NCBI GenBank assembly: GCA_963969495.1
Contig: OZ018330.1
Location: forward strand, 50,647,973 to 50,711,972
Length of the DNA stretch: 64,000 bases
Direction: 5' to 3'
From: Ceratothoa steindachneri
Lineage: Eukaryota; Arthropoda; Malacostraca; Isopoda; Cymothoidae
In this document: positions 34,729 through 46,510 of the stretch, piece after piece
Layout: each line of letters opens with the position of its first letter
Numbering within the stretch: the first letter of the stretch is position 1
Translations under genes and position numbers: made by a program
Notes under the pieces: model-generated
What the model was told of the DNA's origin: nothing
Seen by the model: the letters and a program-made list of their open reading frames with translations, nothing else
Databases searched by the model: none

Positions 34729-37700
34729 AGGCTCGATTCACAATCTCGATTCTTCGTGACTTTAATGAATGAGGTAAGAACTAACTGGCTTAGTTCAGGT
34801 TTCGGGTCTTTCATTAGGTCGTGCGCCTTGTGGAGTTAAGTGTCGGATCGTTCGCTCATATAGTTTTAAGTCCTTGTAAACATCATCTCCTTTTAGTCGC
34901 TGTCCTTCGGTTATTATATACCCCATTAATGAAAATTAGGCCCGCCCCTCTACGTACCCGGTAATGGGGTTCTAAATTCTTAAATTTGTTTGGGAATATC
35001 GTCGTAAACTTGTTTCTGGGGGATTTTTTCTCTCTTCTTACTCTGTTTGGCGAGTTTGTTATAACTAATACTCGTCCCTTTAACTTCCTTTCTCGAATTC
35101 CTCAAAACATTACTCGCCCCTTAGTTGAGGGAGCCAAGCCCCCCTCTCTCACTAACACTTGTTTCTCCGTTCATCTAACACAAAAGCCCCGATCACAGCA
35201 CAGTCGTCAAAACTAGCGCTTTATTTTGAACTCTCTGCACATCCATTTGCTAATAAAGCATAAATCAGTCACACCATCGAGTCTGTTTTCTCTCCATTCG
35301 GATTCTCTCGATTCACGATTTATTTCATTTTCGCATTGCCATCCATTTCTTTTAAGGGGGCTTCGGTTCCGATATGCAAATGTATTTCCTTTTTCCAATC
35401 TCTTTTGTCGCTTAAAAAAAACAAAATGGCTTTAACGGGACTGATCAGTGGGGATGGGTGTGTGTTTATTAAACGTTTTAAAACATTGGAAAGTCTTAAA
35501 AGCCTATTATCTCTCCCCACCACCCTTTTCAATTCGCAATATTTCTTCTACCTTTCCCTTTTGAGTGTTTTGGCGTGGCCTATTTTTCGTCTCATTTCCC
35601 TCTTCTTCTGGCGGCATCTCTTGTCCCCCCTTTCCCCATTACCCCCCCCCCGCTCTCCTAACCGGTTCGTCTTGAATACCATTAAGGAAAATGAAGCTTT
35701 GAAAAATAAGGCAGAGAAAACCGACCTTCCTCCTTTTTTTTCTTGAAGAAATGAATATTCAAATCAAACTTCTTGGAGAGGAAAATTATCGAAAAGTAAA
35801 AGTTTTGAGGGAGAGACTTTTATTCCTATTTTCTTTGGTTTTCATTCACTTTTTTTTTGTCTGCTTGAATCAGTTACCGGGGAGATTGTTTTCCTTTGTT
35901 ATTATGCGAGTTTCTTTGGTGTCATTTTGCGAAAAATTCGCTCTTTCTTACAGAAGGGACTTTTAAGGAAGTTGGCGTTTTTGAAGTATTAAAGGGGTCC
36001 TGCGTCTTCTGGACCTTTTAAAATGCTGGCGAGGGGTTTGGCGGCTTGAGTCGAAAAGGGCATTTAAACATTGTTTTTTGGTGCGGTTTTTCTTGTTATT
36101 ACTATTTGTGAAACTAACTAACTGGTTGCTGTTGGTTGGATGTTGTTTCGCGTCATTTTTCACAATTATTTTTCGAGGGGGTGTGGTGTATTGATCTTTA
36201 TAGCTTTTATCGCATACCCCCATCCGCCAAGTCAAGTAGTGTAAAGGAAGATTAAAGAGAAGTAAAAAAAATGGAGGGATAAGGCGGGCATCCTTCATTG
36301 GTCCTTTAAAAGTGTTTAGTCATATCGAGACGGGATTCACGAATTCAGAGGGGGGGTTTATGACACGGATTTCTCTTTGTGTCAAATTGTAAAATATGGC
36401 GATAATTACTTATTACCAACAAATACAAACCCCGTATTCTCGGAGGCGGGGGGATAAGATCCAAGAAATTTTTCTCTGGACCATTTGGTGCTTTTGCTTA
36501 TGATGGTGTAAGGAATTAAAATGTTTAGTTCGCCCCATTAGCAATTAGGTTATCCCATATAAAGCTATTTTCCCTTTTCTTCATTGATTTTATTTTAGAA
36601 ATGCTAATTGGGATTTAGTCGTGAAATATTGACCCTAGTGTGATAGGGAACTAATGAGTACTGTGTTGTATTAACATATCCCTGTTAATGATGGTTAAGT
36701 ATCCCCCAACTCCGAATCCTCGGCAGCATTTTTTGTACATATTTTTTTCTCAATCACTTCCTGCTCTATTAGATCCTATTATTATGTTTACTTACCACCC
36801 TCATTCTCCTCCTAGCTATCCGGTACAGTATATGTATCCTTTGGCTCTTTTTATGGGGGGGAAGGAGCGAAGAAAGTGCGTGACCGGAATTCCTTCATTC
36901 CTCATCATAGCTAAAGAATGTTCAAAATCCGCAAATGAAATATTCATTCCCCAACGCTCTATAATTCTTGACTTCTGCTTTTCTTTTTTTTACCTTCAGT
37001 TCTCGAGCAAAATTTTCTCGATCGCTCTTTTTAGCTTGTTTTATTATTAATAGTTGACGATGGATTAAAAATTCTCATTTTTATTTTATTTCCTTAAATA
37101 AGGATGCGATATTGTGAAATGAATGCATTGAATGTCTTTTTGGATCGTCGCAATATACGGTATTGTACCTAAATTGTAGTCTCTCGTCAGAAAAAAAATA
37201 GCTCGAAAGGAACGTTCACATATATTCTAAAGGCAATATACAACGGTGGTCTTTATATCTTTGTGGTGGTTTTGCATAAGTAACATTTTATTTTAAACTG
37301 ATGCTCAGCTCACGATTCATAGCGTTATTTTTGTGCTGCTCTCAAGTAAGCCACACTTCAAGGAATTACTTAATTATCGAGTTTAAGGTGATTCTTCTGA
37401 ATGGAAGCAGGGCGAGAAGATTCCTCCCTTTATATAATTATTCCATCTTGCGGCTTTTATTCGAAGGGAACGAAGGAGGTATTAACTGTCGGCCTTATTT
37501 TACTTCTTTGCCTTTTTTTTTTAGTGAACTGCGTTGAAATTGTCACATGAAATTTACATTTTGTCTTTTCACATGGGAATTCACCTCCCATCTATCTCTA
37601 TCCTCCTGCCAACGAGTAATGGAGATTCGGCGATGCTTTCTTCGGGACTGTTGGGACAACGTTCATCCAGATTATCGCAGACGGACGGGTTCGAGGAACG

Positions 37701-38217
37701 GCGCTTATATTTAATGCTGCAGGGGAGAAATGCGACGGCGCCGCGTGTAATTGTCCGGTCCCGACCAATTGCCGTAGTCATTTATTTCTCTGCTAAATCT
37801 AGGAACTCTTATTTTAAACTGTTTTTTTGTTTGTTTGTTTTTTTTAGTTTTATGATGCGCATATTGCGCGTTTGGCGATGTACAGGTATGGACTAAAGTG
37901 TTAGTGGTACTTGCAAAATTTGTCTTAGCATCATAGCCCGCCTTCCGTTTTCCTTGCCTCGTTTGCTAATCATTTCATTTTTGTGTTCGCTTTCGTAGTT
38001 CGCCCATCTAAACGTTGTTTAATCTTTAAAAAATTTCTCAAATTTGATTGGTCAAAACAAAAACCATATATTCTTATATTAAGATCAGCGATTTTTTTTT
38101 TAATCTAAACATATTCAAGCTTTATAATTTGTGTCACTTCTGATTGGTCCTAAAACATTGTAATGTTAAAATAATAATTCATATAAAACTCATTTTTATC
38201 ACTTTTTTCGCCTTTGC
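34729..38217. other. anonymous intergenic DNA
   Basis: No gene supported over 3.5 kb. C10 run at 35,642-35,651. Frames of 100-136 aa (35,336; 36,688; 37,534) overlap antisense frames and show no domain. Confidence 0.55.
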
Positions 38218-38479
38218 CCAGAAGATGACCTTTGGAAAGGTTGAAAGACGTCTCGGCTAATAAAGACATGCCACTTGTCAACATAACCTCCTACAAAAAC
38301 TTTGCATATTTGTTACATATAGAATTTAGTAAGTTAGAATAGCTTTCCTAAACATTTTTGACACGTTTTAGAAAAATTTTATTCAATGCCAAGTTTAGTA
38401 ATAAAAGAAAAGTAAAAAATATTGGGAAAACGTTACAAAATTCAAACTTACCTAAGGTAATGGCGAGACACTATTTTTT

Positions 38480-39867
38480 ATATAGAAATTCTGCTTGTCA
38501 TGTTTCCTTGCAAATTTCTTCATTTGCTGTTTTATAAAAGTTTTCGAGTTTTTTTTTTTAATTGGGAACTTCGTAAATACCTTTTAATAACTCTTTTAAG
38601 AGCAGAAAATGATCGCTCATCAGTTGCTGTTGTTATTGGCATAGTTGAATCAAATTTAATTTGTATAATTCCTTTAGACATTTGTACATTTCATTTTCAA
38701 GTAGAAATTTAAGGAGCTCAGTAACATTCTTCTCCGCAAGAGATTTGTGCGAATATACGACATACAATTCAGAACGGACGCGAGGAAACTCAAAAAAGGA
38801 GCCTTTACTGATAAAGTAACATCATATAATTGATTGCACTTGTCTTTTGGGGAAGGATTCTCTTATTTGCTCGATGGTTCACCACACCTTCCTGTTATCA
38901 AGCTCCACGTATTTGCAAATTTTCCGTTTCTCATTTGTGCAATTTTCGTTACAGCGTTTTCAACGGTCATTGATATATACACAATATCCATGGATTTTGT
39001 TGCAAATAAATATTCAGAGAAAGGAAAAATCGCAGAAAATACTTATAATAAAAAATTGAAATAAAATGTATCGATGACTGCCAGCAAACCACGCGCGCTG
39101 TTTTTTTTTGTTTTGGAGGATTTTCAAGAATATATTTAAAAAGATCCATTCGATCATCTTTATTTTCCCTAACCGTTGCAATTAGCCTAGAAGAATAGTT
39201 CATTCTTGTAGGAGCTAGTTTAGGGAAGCGCTTTCCATCAACCTTGTTAAGCATTGCTGTTCGCTTAGTTGAACTACTAAAAAAGGATGATAAACTTCCT
39301 AATATTGAGAAAAAATTATTGCATTCAGAAATTTTGGCAACAGCTTGGTATAAAATAAGGTTAGGTTTATGATCGTAGCAGTGAAAAAAGGCTGCCTCTG
39401 GTACAACTTATTTTATCTTAGCTTAACTCCATTAAGTTCGCTAGCCATAACAGCAGCACCTTCGTAAGATTGTACAACATGTTTTTCAAACAGTTGTAGT
39501 TGTCTAATAGTTAAGTCAGAAATTGCAGCAGCATTTCTGCCAATACGCACGTCATTAAATCTGATATGTAAATCGTTCACAAATGTCACCATGTTTTTCT
39601 ACAACAGTAGAGTTGTGAAAAACAGCTAACATCAGTGTTTTATCTAATAAAACCGCAAAGTACATGGAATCATTAAGTTCATCTTTATTTTTTTTTAACA
39701 AAACTGAACTAATCGATTGAATTAAGTCATTTTGAATAGCAGTTGATCTACCTTTGAAAAGTCTCATTTTTTAAATGATTCTAAAGCTTTACATCAAATT
39801 CTCCAGTACAAATCGCTAACGCAATATAGTTACCTCTATTATCATCGTTTACTTCCTCTGTGACCTA
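38480..39867 (-). pseudogene. hAT transposase, ZMYM/DUF4371-like, broken
   Basis: Blocks in order on the minus strand: DDNRGNYIALAICTGEFDV (about 39,790-39,850), FKGRSTAIQNDLIQSI and YFAVLLDKT (39,555-39,767; first acidic position of the catalytic core), HCYDHKPNLILYQAVAKI (about 39,330-39,385), FFSSSTKRTAMLNKVDGKR (about 39,225-39,285) and LAPTRMNYSSRLIATV (usual PTRWNYSSRL). The C-terminal dimerisation motif DERSFSALKRVIKRYLRS lies at about 38,565-38,621. This order is the hAT transposase type that carries a DUF4371/ZMYM1-like core. Frame changes occur between most blocks. Its N-terminus ends at 39,867 against copy J4, and no terminal repeats were found. Confidence 0.88.
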
Positions 39868-40770
39868 AAAAATGATGAGTCAATGAAATTATTCAATTAT
39901 CACATTATAAAGAAAAATCCAACCGGGTAAAGGCAACTGAAGGAAATGTGCTGGGCCTGCAGATGGGGGAGAGAGGCTACCACGCGCACGTTAAGGAAAG
40001 AATTGCCAGAGCTAAATCGGGACTAAGACTGATTTACAGCCCGGGGCACCTGGAACAAAGAAGGAAAAAGTCTCCACGCTACAACAAAAACAAACAAGAA
40101 AAACTACACAAAGTACAAAATAAGGCGGCCTACTTAATAACAAATACAAGACGACAAGAAACAAAAAAAAGACTACGTGATATAATGAATATGGCCGGAC
40201 TAGATCCAATTAATAAAATTATTGAGAAACGAGCCAAAGAAATCTGGCAAAATAATAGAAGAAAATAACCGGGAGACCATAAGGGCTCTAGTAATAGAGA
40301 ACATAAATCATGACCGTAAAATCTTCCCCAACAGTAGGCTCAGCATGAAACGTGATGAAGACCCAATAATAACATAAACGAACAAGCATAACCTATCGAA
40401 AAGGCACGCACGCCTGAAATCTAAGAACAAAGACAGTTAACTATACAAAACACAGGAATTTAGAACAACCCACCCTAAACAAATAAAGCAAATAAGTACA
40501 GTATAAAAAACGATTTTGAATTTAAATTAGAATAACGTTAACGCAAGGTACCCCAAGCAAAATCACTATACGATATAGGAAACAAAAAGGAAAACGAACA
40601 AAAACTTAGAAGCAACTAGTACAACACAAACCCAAAAGCAATTAGAAGAGCAGAAGATAGAAGAACACCAGAAGAAAGATATCAGCCAGTAACCTGGCAG
40701 TTATTAAACTACATACAATCATCACACAAACAAACGCACATTTCACATTCCCACTCCACCCCTTAAAAAA
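39868..40770 (+). mobile_element. family J copy J4, internally deleted
   Basis: Begins with an endonuclease piece, DESMKLFNYHIIKKNPTG followed by a TAA, matching DEETMKISNCHIIKKNPTG-stop in J3. It then jumps directly to the RT C-terminal region: EGNVLGLQMGERGYHAHVKE, RIARAKSGLRLIY, KVQNKAAYLITNTRR and IIEKRAKEIWQNNRRK (39,948-40,268). The whole of late endonuclease, spacer and RT palm is missing. An A-rich 3' UTR runs to an A10 tract at 40,767-40,776. The 5' end abuts the hAT transposase fragment. Confidence 0.8.
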
Positions 40771-41044
40771 AAAACCTCTCATGCTATCTACCCCTATCAT
40801 CCTCTCACTTCTCTCATCTTATTCACCATTCTGTGCTAGCTCGGAATTCTTGGACAAAGTACTCTGGCAGACTTAGCTCACGTTACACGGCAAAGGAGGT
40901 AAGGGTTCAGGGATATATTGCCAAACGCCTTCGAAACTTTTGGTTTCTAATTTTTAGAAGCCAGCTATTTAAAAAGAGAGAAATACGGTCGTACTCATCA
41001 CCAACATTCATCATCTTTCTTTTTTAGCGGTCTCACTTAAGCGG
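40771..41044. other. spacer between J4 and J5
   Basis: The first part (ctcatgctatct, then catcctctcacttctctcat) resembles the DNA after the A-tract of J3 at 31,183-31,250. No gene is seen in the rest. Confidence 0.5.
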
Positions 41045-41624
41045 ATGACTGCTTAAGTCTCCTGCCCCCCTCCCCCGTGAACTGCCACCAGATGTGAAAG
41101 AGGATTGCCATTCATGTTCCGTTCCAACTATGCCGTGCAGTTGCTATGGCATGATTGGGGGCATTGGAGTAAGCTGGTTTGAAGAGTAGCCCGATAACAA
41201 TGTCAGAAACAATTCGGGACAAGGGACGGGCTGCAACCCCCGCTGCTCATTCCAGCGGGGGTCCCTTCCAGGACCATAAAGGAACGTAAAACCGTCTGTA
41301 TGGTATGTTGGGATGCGATCGCGATTAAAACACCCTCGGAGGGGCGGCGTTGTCAATCAGTCCGCCATACAATTATCACACCCGAGAGGATCCCCCCTTT
41401 CCCTCGATTCATCTCATCCAACGATATCAGTCATCCCAAAAAGCAAACCCTTTTTCATCGAGGGGGGGGGGCTCTTCTCTCCAAGGCAAACAATTTAAAA
41501 GGTAAGGAAAAACCTAAAACTCTGACAAACATACAGATTTGTAAGTCCCCATACAAAAACAACAAATAAGGTAAGCGAGAAAGTAAGTGCGCTCCCCTCT
41601 TCAAGGGGCTGCACACAGGCCAAA

Positions 41625-42470
41625 ATGGTGGACTCCAGTGCCGTAAGGGTCCCGCTGAGAACCATAAGTGGCCTAGAAAAACTGGTTACGGAGAAAGTGT
41701 ATTATGCAACCTTATTCGGCAGACTAAATGTGGCAATCCTCCGCCTAATCGACTCACCGACAGGATATGTAGCTATATGCGAGGAGCAGGATATAGAGAC
41801 CCTCACAAATGAGGCAGGGATTAAGGTTTTGAGGAAAATAAACCTCCAGCCCAGTACCCGTACCCCTCCCCAGATCCAGGCTCTCAGAAGTGTGATATGC
41901 CGAAGACTATACCCGTGGATTGGCCAGCATACAAAAGAAGAAATAAAAGATGAAATAAGAGAAATCAGCAATGGGCTAAGATAACAGATAGTGAAGTTCA
42001 AGAACAGAATAGATAACACGAAATACCATCACGTGTTCAAAATATTTTGGGGAGACAACGATGGTAGCTAAGGCGAAGGAGAGTGGATTGCTGCTCTTCA
42101 ATGCAAAAATAAGCGGGGAACAAATTAAGAGGGAGGAGTTTACCCCAGTACAAATATGTTTTAGGTGTTTCAAACTTGAACACCACACCACAAAAAAATT
42201 GACCTTCTCTAGATGTGGTAAAGGGTACGGCTGGCGGGAATGCCCCTCAACCGAAGAAAGATGCCCGAACTGTGGGCAAAAGCACGGAAAATGGCGATGT
42301 CCTGCCCCAGGAAAAAAGAAAGGCAGAGGGAATCAGGAGGGCAAATACCTCCTACGCCCAAGCAGCAAAAGCCGCCCCTGTAAGAACCATCGATAGTGCT
42401 GCACAAAAAAACATACTTTAAAATCGGCAATAAAAACTCAACAAAAATCCTCACGTGCATTATGTACGCT
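41625..42470 (+). pseudogene. family J ORF1, gag-like (J5)
   Basis: MVDSSAVRVPLRTISGLEKL starts a 119-aa frame at 41,625, the best candidate for the true family start. Then LFGRLNVAILRLIDSPTGYV, LRSVICRRLYPWIGQHTKEE, and after frame changes HHVFKIFWGDN and SGLLLFNAKISGEQIKREEF. Three knuckles follow at 42,150-42,320: ICFRCFKLEHHTT (decayed), FSRCGKGYGWREC, RCPNCGQKHGKWRC. The C-x2-C...H...C pattern is clearest here. ANTSYAQAAKAAPVRT (frame of 42,215) matches the YAxxAK motif of J2 and J3. Later ILTCIMYA matches ILACIMFG of J3. Confidence 0.87.
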
Positions 42471-42689
42471 CCATGAGTAATCTTACCTTCCCTAGCTGCT
42501 TCGCTACTGAGCTTAACACCATGCTCAAGAAGAAGGTTGTAGAGGAAATGTGGTTCCCGGACAACCCTCCATCAGGGGACGTCCTGCAACTGCAATACAA
42601 CCCCAAGTAAGAAGCTCCAGCGACGCCGTTTCCAACAGGCGAAGAAAGAACCGAAGAAAAGCGCATCCCAGGAAACCTCACAAACAGCC

Positions 42690-44250
42690 CTTGTCGTATA
42701 ATGCCCCTTTTGATCACTCCACTCCTGACACCACTTTTGTCCTGGTATACCTTGTGGAACGTGATGTACTGTCTTTGATGAAGTAGGCTTTGATCTAAGA
42801 GTGCGAATTTTGATTTTTAAGGAAGAGCCGCTTCAACACGTAAGGATAAGAGGAAACACACAGGAATTATCCCAAAATAAACATATTTTAAATTTAACAC
42901 TTAACTATGAAAAAAAACAGTAATCACATTTATATCCTCGTCCTAAGTTAAACTAGACTATCCCGGTTGCCAACTAGGCCTATTACAATATCTTCAATGA
43001 CAAAAATAAACAAATAGGCTACACATAAACACACCAATTGCCGATTAGTATTTTTATCGCGATCCTTTTTGATTAGCGTTAAACATTAAATTAAAGTACT
43101 CTCTTATACTAGCAAATATGACAGGGGTTCACGCACAATGGTTTCTACTTCCATTAAATCGTGAGACGTACTAAACTCATACTATCGCAATATGAATATA
43201 AATGTTCTTTCTAACTTACATGACAGGAGGGATCAGGGGTTGCCAGATGACGCTGGAGGGCTTATCTCGCGTTTTGGAGGGTTGCCGTGGCTGATGATTG
43301 AATTTCGTAGAGGTGGGATGGCGAAATAGAGGTAGTGCGAAGTCAACTTCTTATTGCAAATTTGCCTCTGATTAAGTTAAGAAGACGGAGAGAGTTACAG
43401 TGCTCTTCGCTCCACGAGTCCTCTTCTGAATGTTCTTGACGCCTCTTGGTGTCTGATTCTTCAACGTAGAGTGTCCACCTAGATTTTGGGGGTATTCGGC
43501 GAGATTTTTACCGTAATTAAAGAACGGAACCTCGTAGGGGCTGGGTTCTTCTCTCACTCTTACGGAGCTGAGATGTGAGAGTCACTCGAGTGTGAGCGGG
43601 TTTACTTTTCTCCAGTCAGACTTCTTCTAAGTCTGTAAAGGATTCTTTGGTATGGCACCGATACAAAACTTGACGATTTATGTTAATTCGGCCGGGGGGG
43701 GGGGATCGATCTTCTCAATCTGATCCTATCGTTTCTCACGGAAATCGTCTTGTATGGCTGAAGGATCGATCTTCACGAACTGAACCTTCTTCTTTCTTAT
43801 CGAATTCTAATCACTCTCTTTCTTTCCGGGGCTTATTTATAGGCGGACCATCGACCCATCTAAGGGGGAAGGGGCGAGGCCACAGAGGGGAGCGCGAATG
43901 GTGAGAGCGAGAAGTGCAGAGGTTGGCACTGAGATGCCCAAGTCGGCTTGCTAATTAGAGAGACTCTCAACCGCCACACTCCTTGGCGTGCCTTTTGACT
44001 AGCACCGCTTTTTTGTGACATAACCATGCGTTTATGGGCCTCGTAGGTAATTGGATCGTTAGAGCGTCGTTTAAGTGCCTTATGTGTTCGCCTTAACACA
44101 GATAGTTGCTCCAACTACCTAAGCGGCGGGGAGATCAAACAGCGTAGGCAGTTACTGTTATTCGCTGGCTACCGTTCCCACGATTCTACTCATGGGGCTC
44201 GCTTTTCCGGCTTACTCCACAAGGGGGGGGGGGAACTTTAAGGTATATGT
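42690..44250. other. unidentified ~1.5-kb insertion inside J5
   Basis: Family J similarity stops near 42,690 and resumes near 44,270. The first 450 bp are AT-rich; from about 43,250 the sequence is GC-richer, with a G11 run at 43,694-43,704, a related pair of tcgatctt words about 60 bp apart and another G11 at 44,223-44,233. No terminal repeat, target duplication or domain found. Limits approximate. Confidence 0.5.
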
Positions 44251-44879
44251 CCGCCTTGCCCTCCGGGATGCTTTATTAGCCATTTCTCTACACCCCTAAA
44301 GTCCAGAAATAGGAACCCCAGAATAGAGGCCAAAAGAAACCAAGAGCTGAAGGAGAGAAAAAAAGCTGCCAGGAAGATAAAGCAAGCTGAGGGCAACCTC
44401 AAGCTATGCATCATCCTCGGAAGAAGATGAACGAGCCCAACACCCAAAGGAAAATAAGAGGTAGAAAAGTAAGAGCAAGGGTAAACTCTCCATCACACCA
44501 CCAAGTACGATGCAAAAGAAGTCTATATGCAGTTCTACAGAACAAATCTAACCCCAATCCACGAAGACCCCAAAATAAGACTGTCGAGGGAATAAAAACA
44601 GGTCAACTAAAACGGACCATCGATACAAGAAGCGTTGATAGACGAAGCGCTCATGGGAGCAAATATAAAACTGTATGGGGACTCCTGCCTTACCTTAAGT
44701 GAAGCACAGTACAACAAAATAAAAAACGGGAAAAATGAGACGCGACATGAAGTAAAAGAGGAAATCACACACGCAAATAAACTAAAGTACACCAGACAAA
44801 TTAACATGGAAAACACGTTAAAACTACTCGCTAAACGTAAACGGATGGGAAGGGAAATCCATTCCCTAGGGAAACATTC

Positions 44880-45512
44880 CGTACAGTGGATCCTGACCTG
44901 ATCCTCATTTCCGAACACGGTATAAACACAGAGACAAACATATTTAAAATACCAAACTACACTGTGATCACCAAAAAACACAGGAGCGATTCGACGGCAC
45001 AGCCATCGCTAAAAAAAAACATTACCAGACTTGAGGAATCATTCGTGGCTGTCGAAATCCCAACCCTGGTCGGAAGCCTAACCGTGGCAGCTGCCTATCA
45101 GCCGCTCCGTCGAAATTGCCTGACGATTCCCAATTTCTACATCTTCGGGCGCGAGAAAATGGAATTGATGGGTGGAGACCTAAACGCCAGATACAGAGTG
45201 TCTGGCTACGGTTGTACCGACTAAAGGGAAAGGAATCTGGAGCTACTTCTCGAAAGGGACAGACTCCAGAGAGTCGGCCCGTATTCCCCGACCTTCCTAA
45301 CCCATCGTTTGGCAACCAAACCGGAGATAGTGTTAGTGAGTCAAAGCTTCCCCTTTAACATCAGCAATGAGCCTGGACCCGTGGTACCGAGCGACCACAT
45401 CCCGATAATCACCACAATCGCGCTTGCTCCATTACTCAAGCCCGTTCCACTTAGGAAAAGTTATGCAAAAGCAAACTGGGAGCTATATAGAGAGATACTG
45501 AATGAATACTAA
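44880..45512 (+). pseudogene. family J endonuclease domain (J5)
   Basis: DPDLILISEHGINTETNIFK (44,889-44,950; catalytic Glu), VITKKHRSDSTA, SFVAVEIPTLVGSLTVAAA then YQPLRRNCLTIPNFYIF, LMGGDLNARYRVSGYG (45,165-45,215; Asp/Asn block), a stop, ELLLERDRLQRVGPYSPTFL in the next frame, then KPEIVLVSQSFPFN and VVPSDHIPIITTI (45,385-45,425; SDH block). KANWELYREILNEY opens the spacer. All catalytic blocks are recognisable, which makes this the best-preserved family J endonuclease here, but stops at about 45,223 and frame changes break it. Confidence 0.88.
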
Positions 45513-46159
45513 CCAGCTGACCTGGGATAGGTAGATAAACACAATTACTAATCCCCTTATTCAAGCCGACGAGAGATGCGTCCCCAGGATCTCCTATAAA
45601 ATGCTCCCACAACCTAGGTTGACGAACGAGATGCGGGAAATCGCCCGGGAGCATAGATAAATCTAAGGAAATCGGCAGAACAGGCCCAAATCGGGAAAGG
45701 ACAGCCATAATGTGACAAGCGAGTAGCTTAAACACGATCATAGAGAAACAGAAACAAATCTGGAATAACATCATTGGAAGACTGGACAGGGAAAGCAATC
45801 CTGTAAGTTTTTGGAACAGCATCCGAAGACTTATAGTAGTGCCCCCCAAACCAGAACAAAAATTAAAGACTGAGACAACTTCATTTAGAATCCAGAGTCT
45901 CGAAAGAAGATTCAGAATGCACTCGCAGGAGATTTTCGCTATACCCCCTGAGGAGAACGATAACTTCGACCAGGACTTCGAAGACCAACTGCTCGATGAC
46001 CTCAGCACAGTGATACATAGAACCCACCCCCACCCACAACTATCTCAGGAAAGAGAGATGGTTAACCACGGGTGCCCAATTACCTTTGAAGACAATGAAC
46101 ACCATAAGACCTCTAAAACAAAGGGCACCAGGCTCGTCTGGGATCACGAAAAATAACCG

Positions 46160-46495
46160 TGAATGCCTCGAGACAAATTATTCAGGGACTGGTAAATACC
46201 ATGAATGCCGCCCTGAATACAGGCTACTTTCCGGACGGGTACAAAATGGTAAACATCATCTTCATCCCGAAAAGAAACAAGCCCCCGGACCAGGTGGCTA
46301 GCTATCACCCCATCTCTCTTCTAGAGATCCATGGCAAGATCTTGGAAAAGATTATAGCTAATAGGCTACAAGCTTAACTGAGTGAGTTAGGAGCGCATAG
46401 CCCCCATCAACACTGGTTCCGTTCAAAAGGGGGCACCGAAACAGACCTGGTGCTCCTAACAGAAAGTAGCTTATTACCAAGCGAATGGGTGCTAT
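46160..46495 (+). pseudogene. family J reverse transcriptase N-terminal part (J5)
   Basis: Reads GLVNTMNAALNTGYFPDGYK, MVNIIFIPKRNKPPDQVASY, HPISLLEIHGKILEKIIANR, then after a stop LSELGAHSPHQHWFRSKGGT and ETDLVLLTESS. These are RT blocks 0-2 (usual YRPISLL...GK..E and Q.GFR.G..T). The palm, with the catalytic Asp residues, is not found; similarity ends near 46,500. Confidence 0.87.
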
Positions 46496-46510
46496 GTAGA
46501 CTGTAAGGGA

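Larger units (their letters stand above)
41045..46510 (+). mobile_element. family J copy J5, split by an insertion
   Basis: Its 5' start aligns with J3 (see 26,832). Contains a CpG-rich 5' UTR (41,045-41,624), ORF1 (41,625-42,470 plus tail), about 1.5 kb of unrelated DNA (42,690-44,250), the last ORF1 part (44,270-44,500), endonuclease (44,880-45,512), spacer, and the first third of RT (46,160-46,495). RT stops matching at about 46,500, before the catalytic blocks. Stops and frameshifts throughout. Confidence 0.82.

Noticed and set aside
38440..38460. Splice donor (ttaggtaagt on the minus strand) ending the hAT transposase exon
   Set aside because: Consensus fits, but there is no acceptor or downstream coding match to support an intron.
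43372..43557. 61-aa minus frame in the J5 insertion as an LTR-retrotransposon gag end
   Set aside because: No knuckle, protease motif or terminal repeat found nearby.
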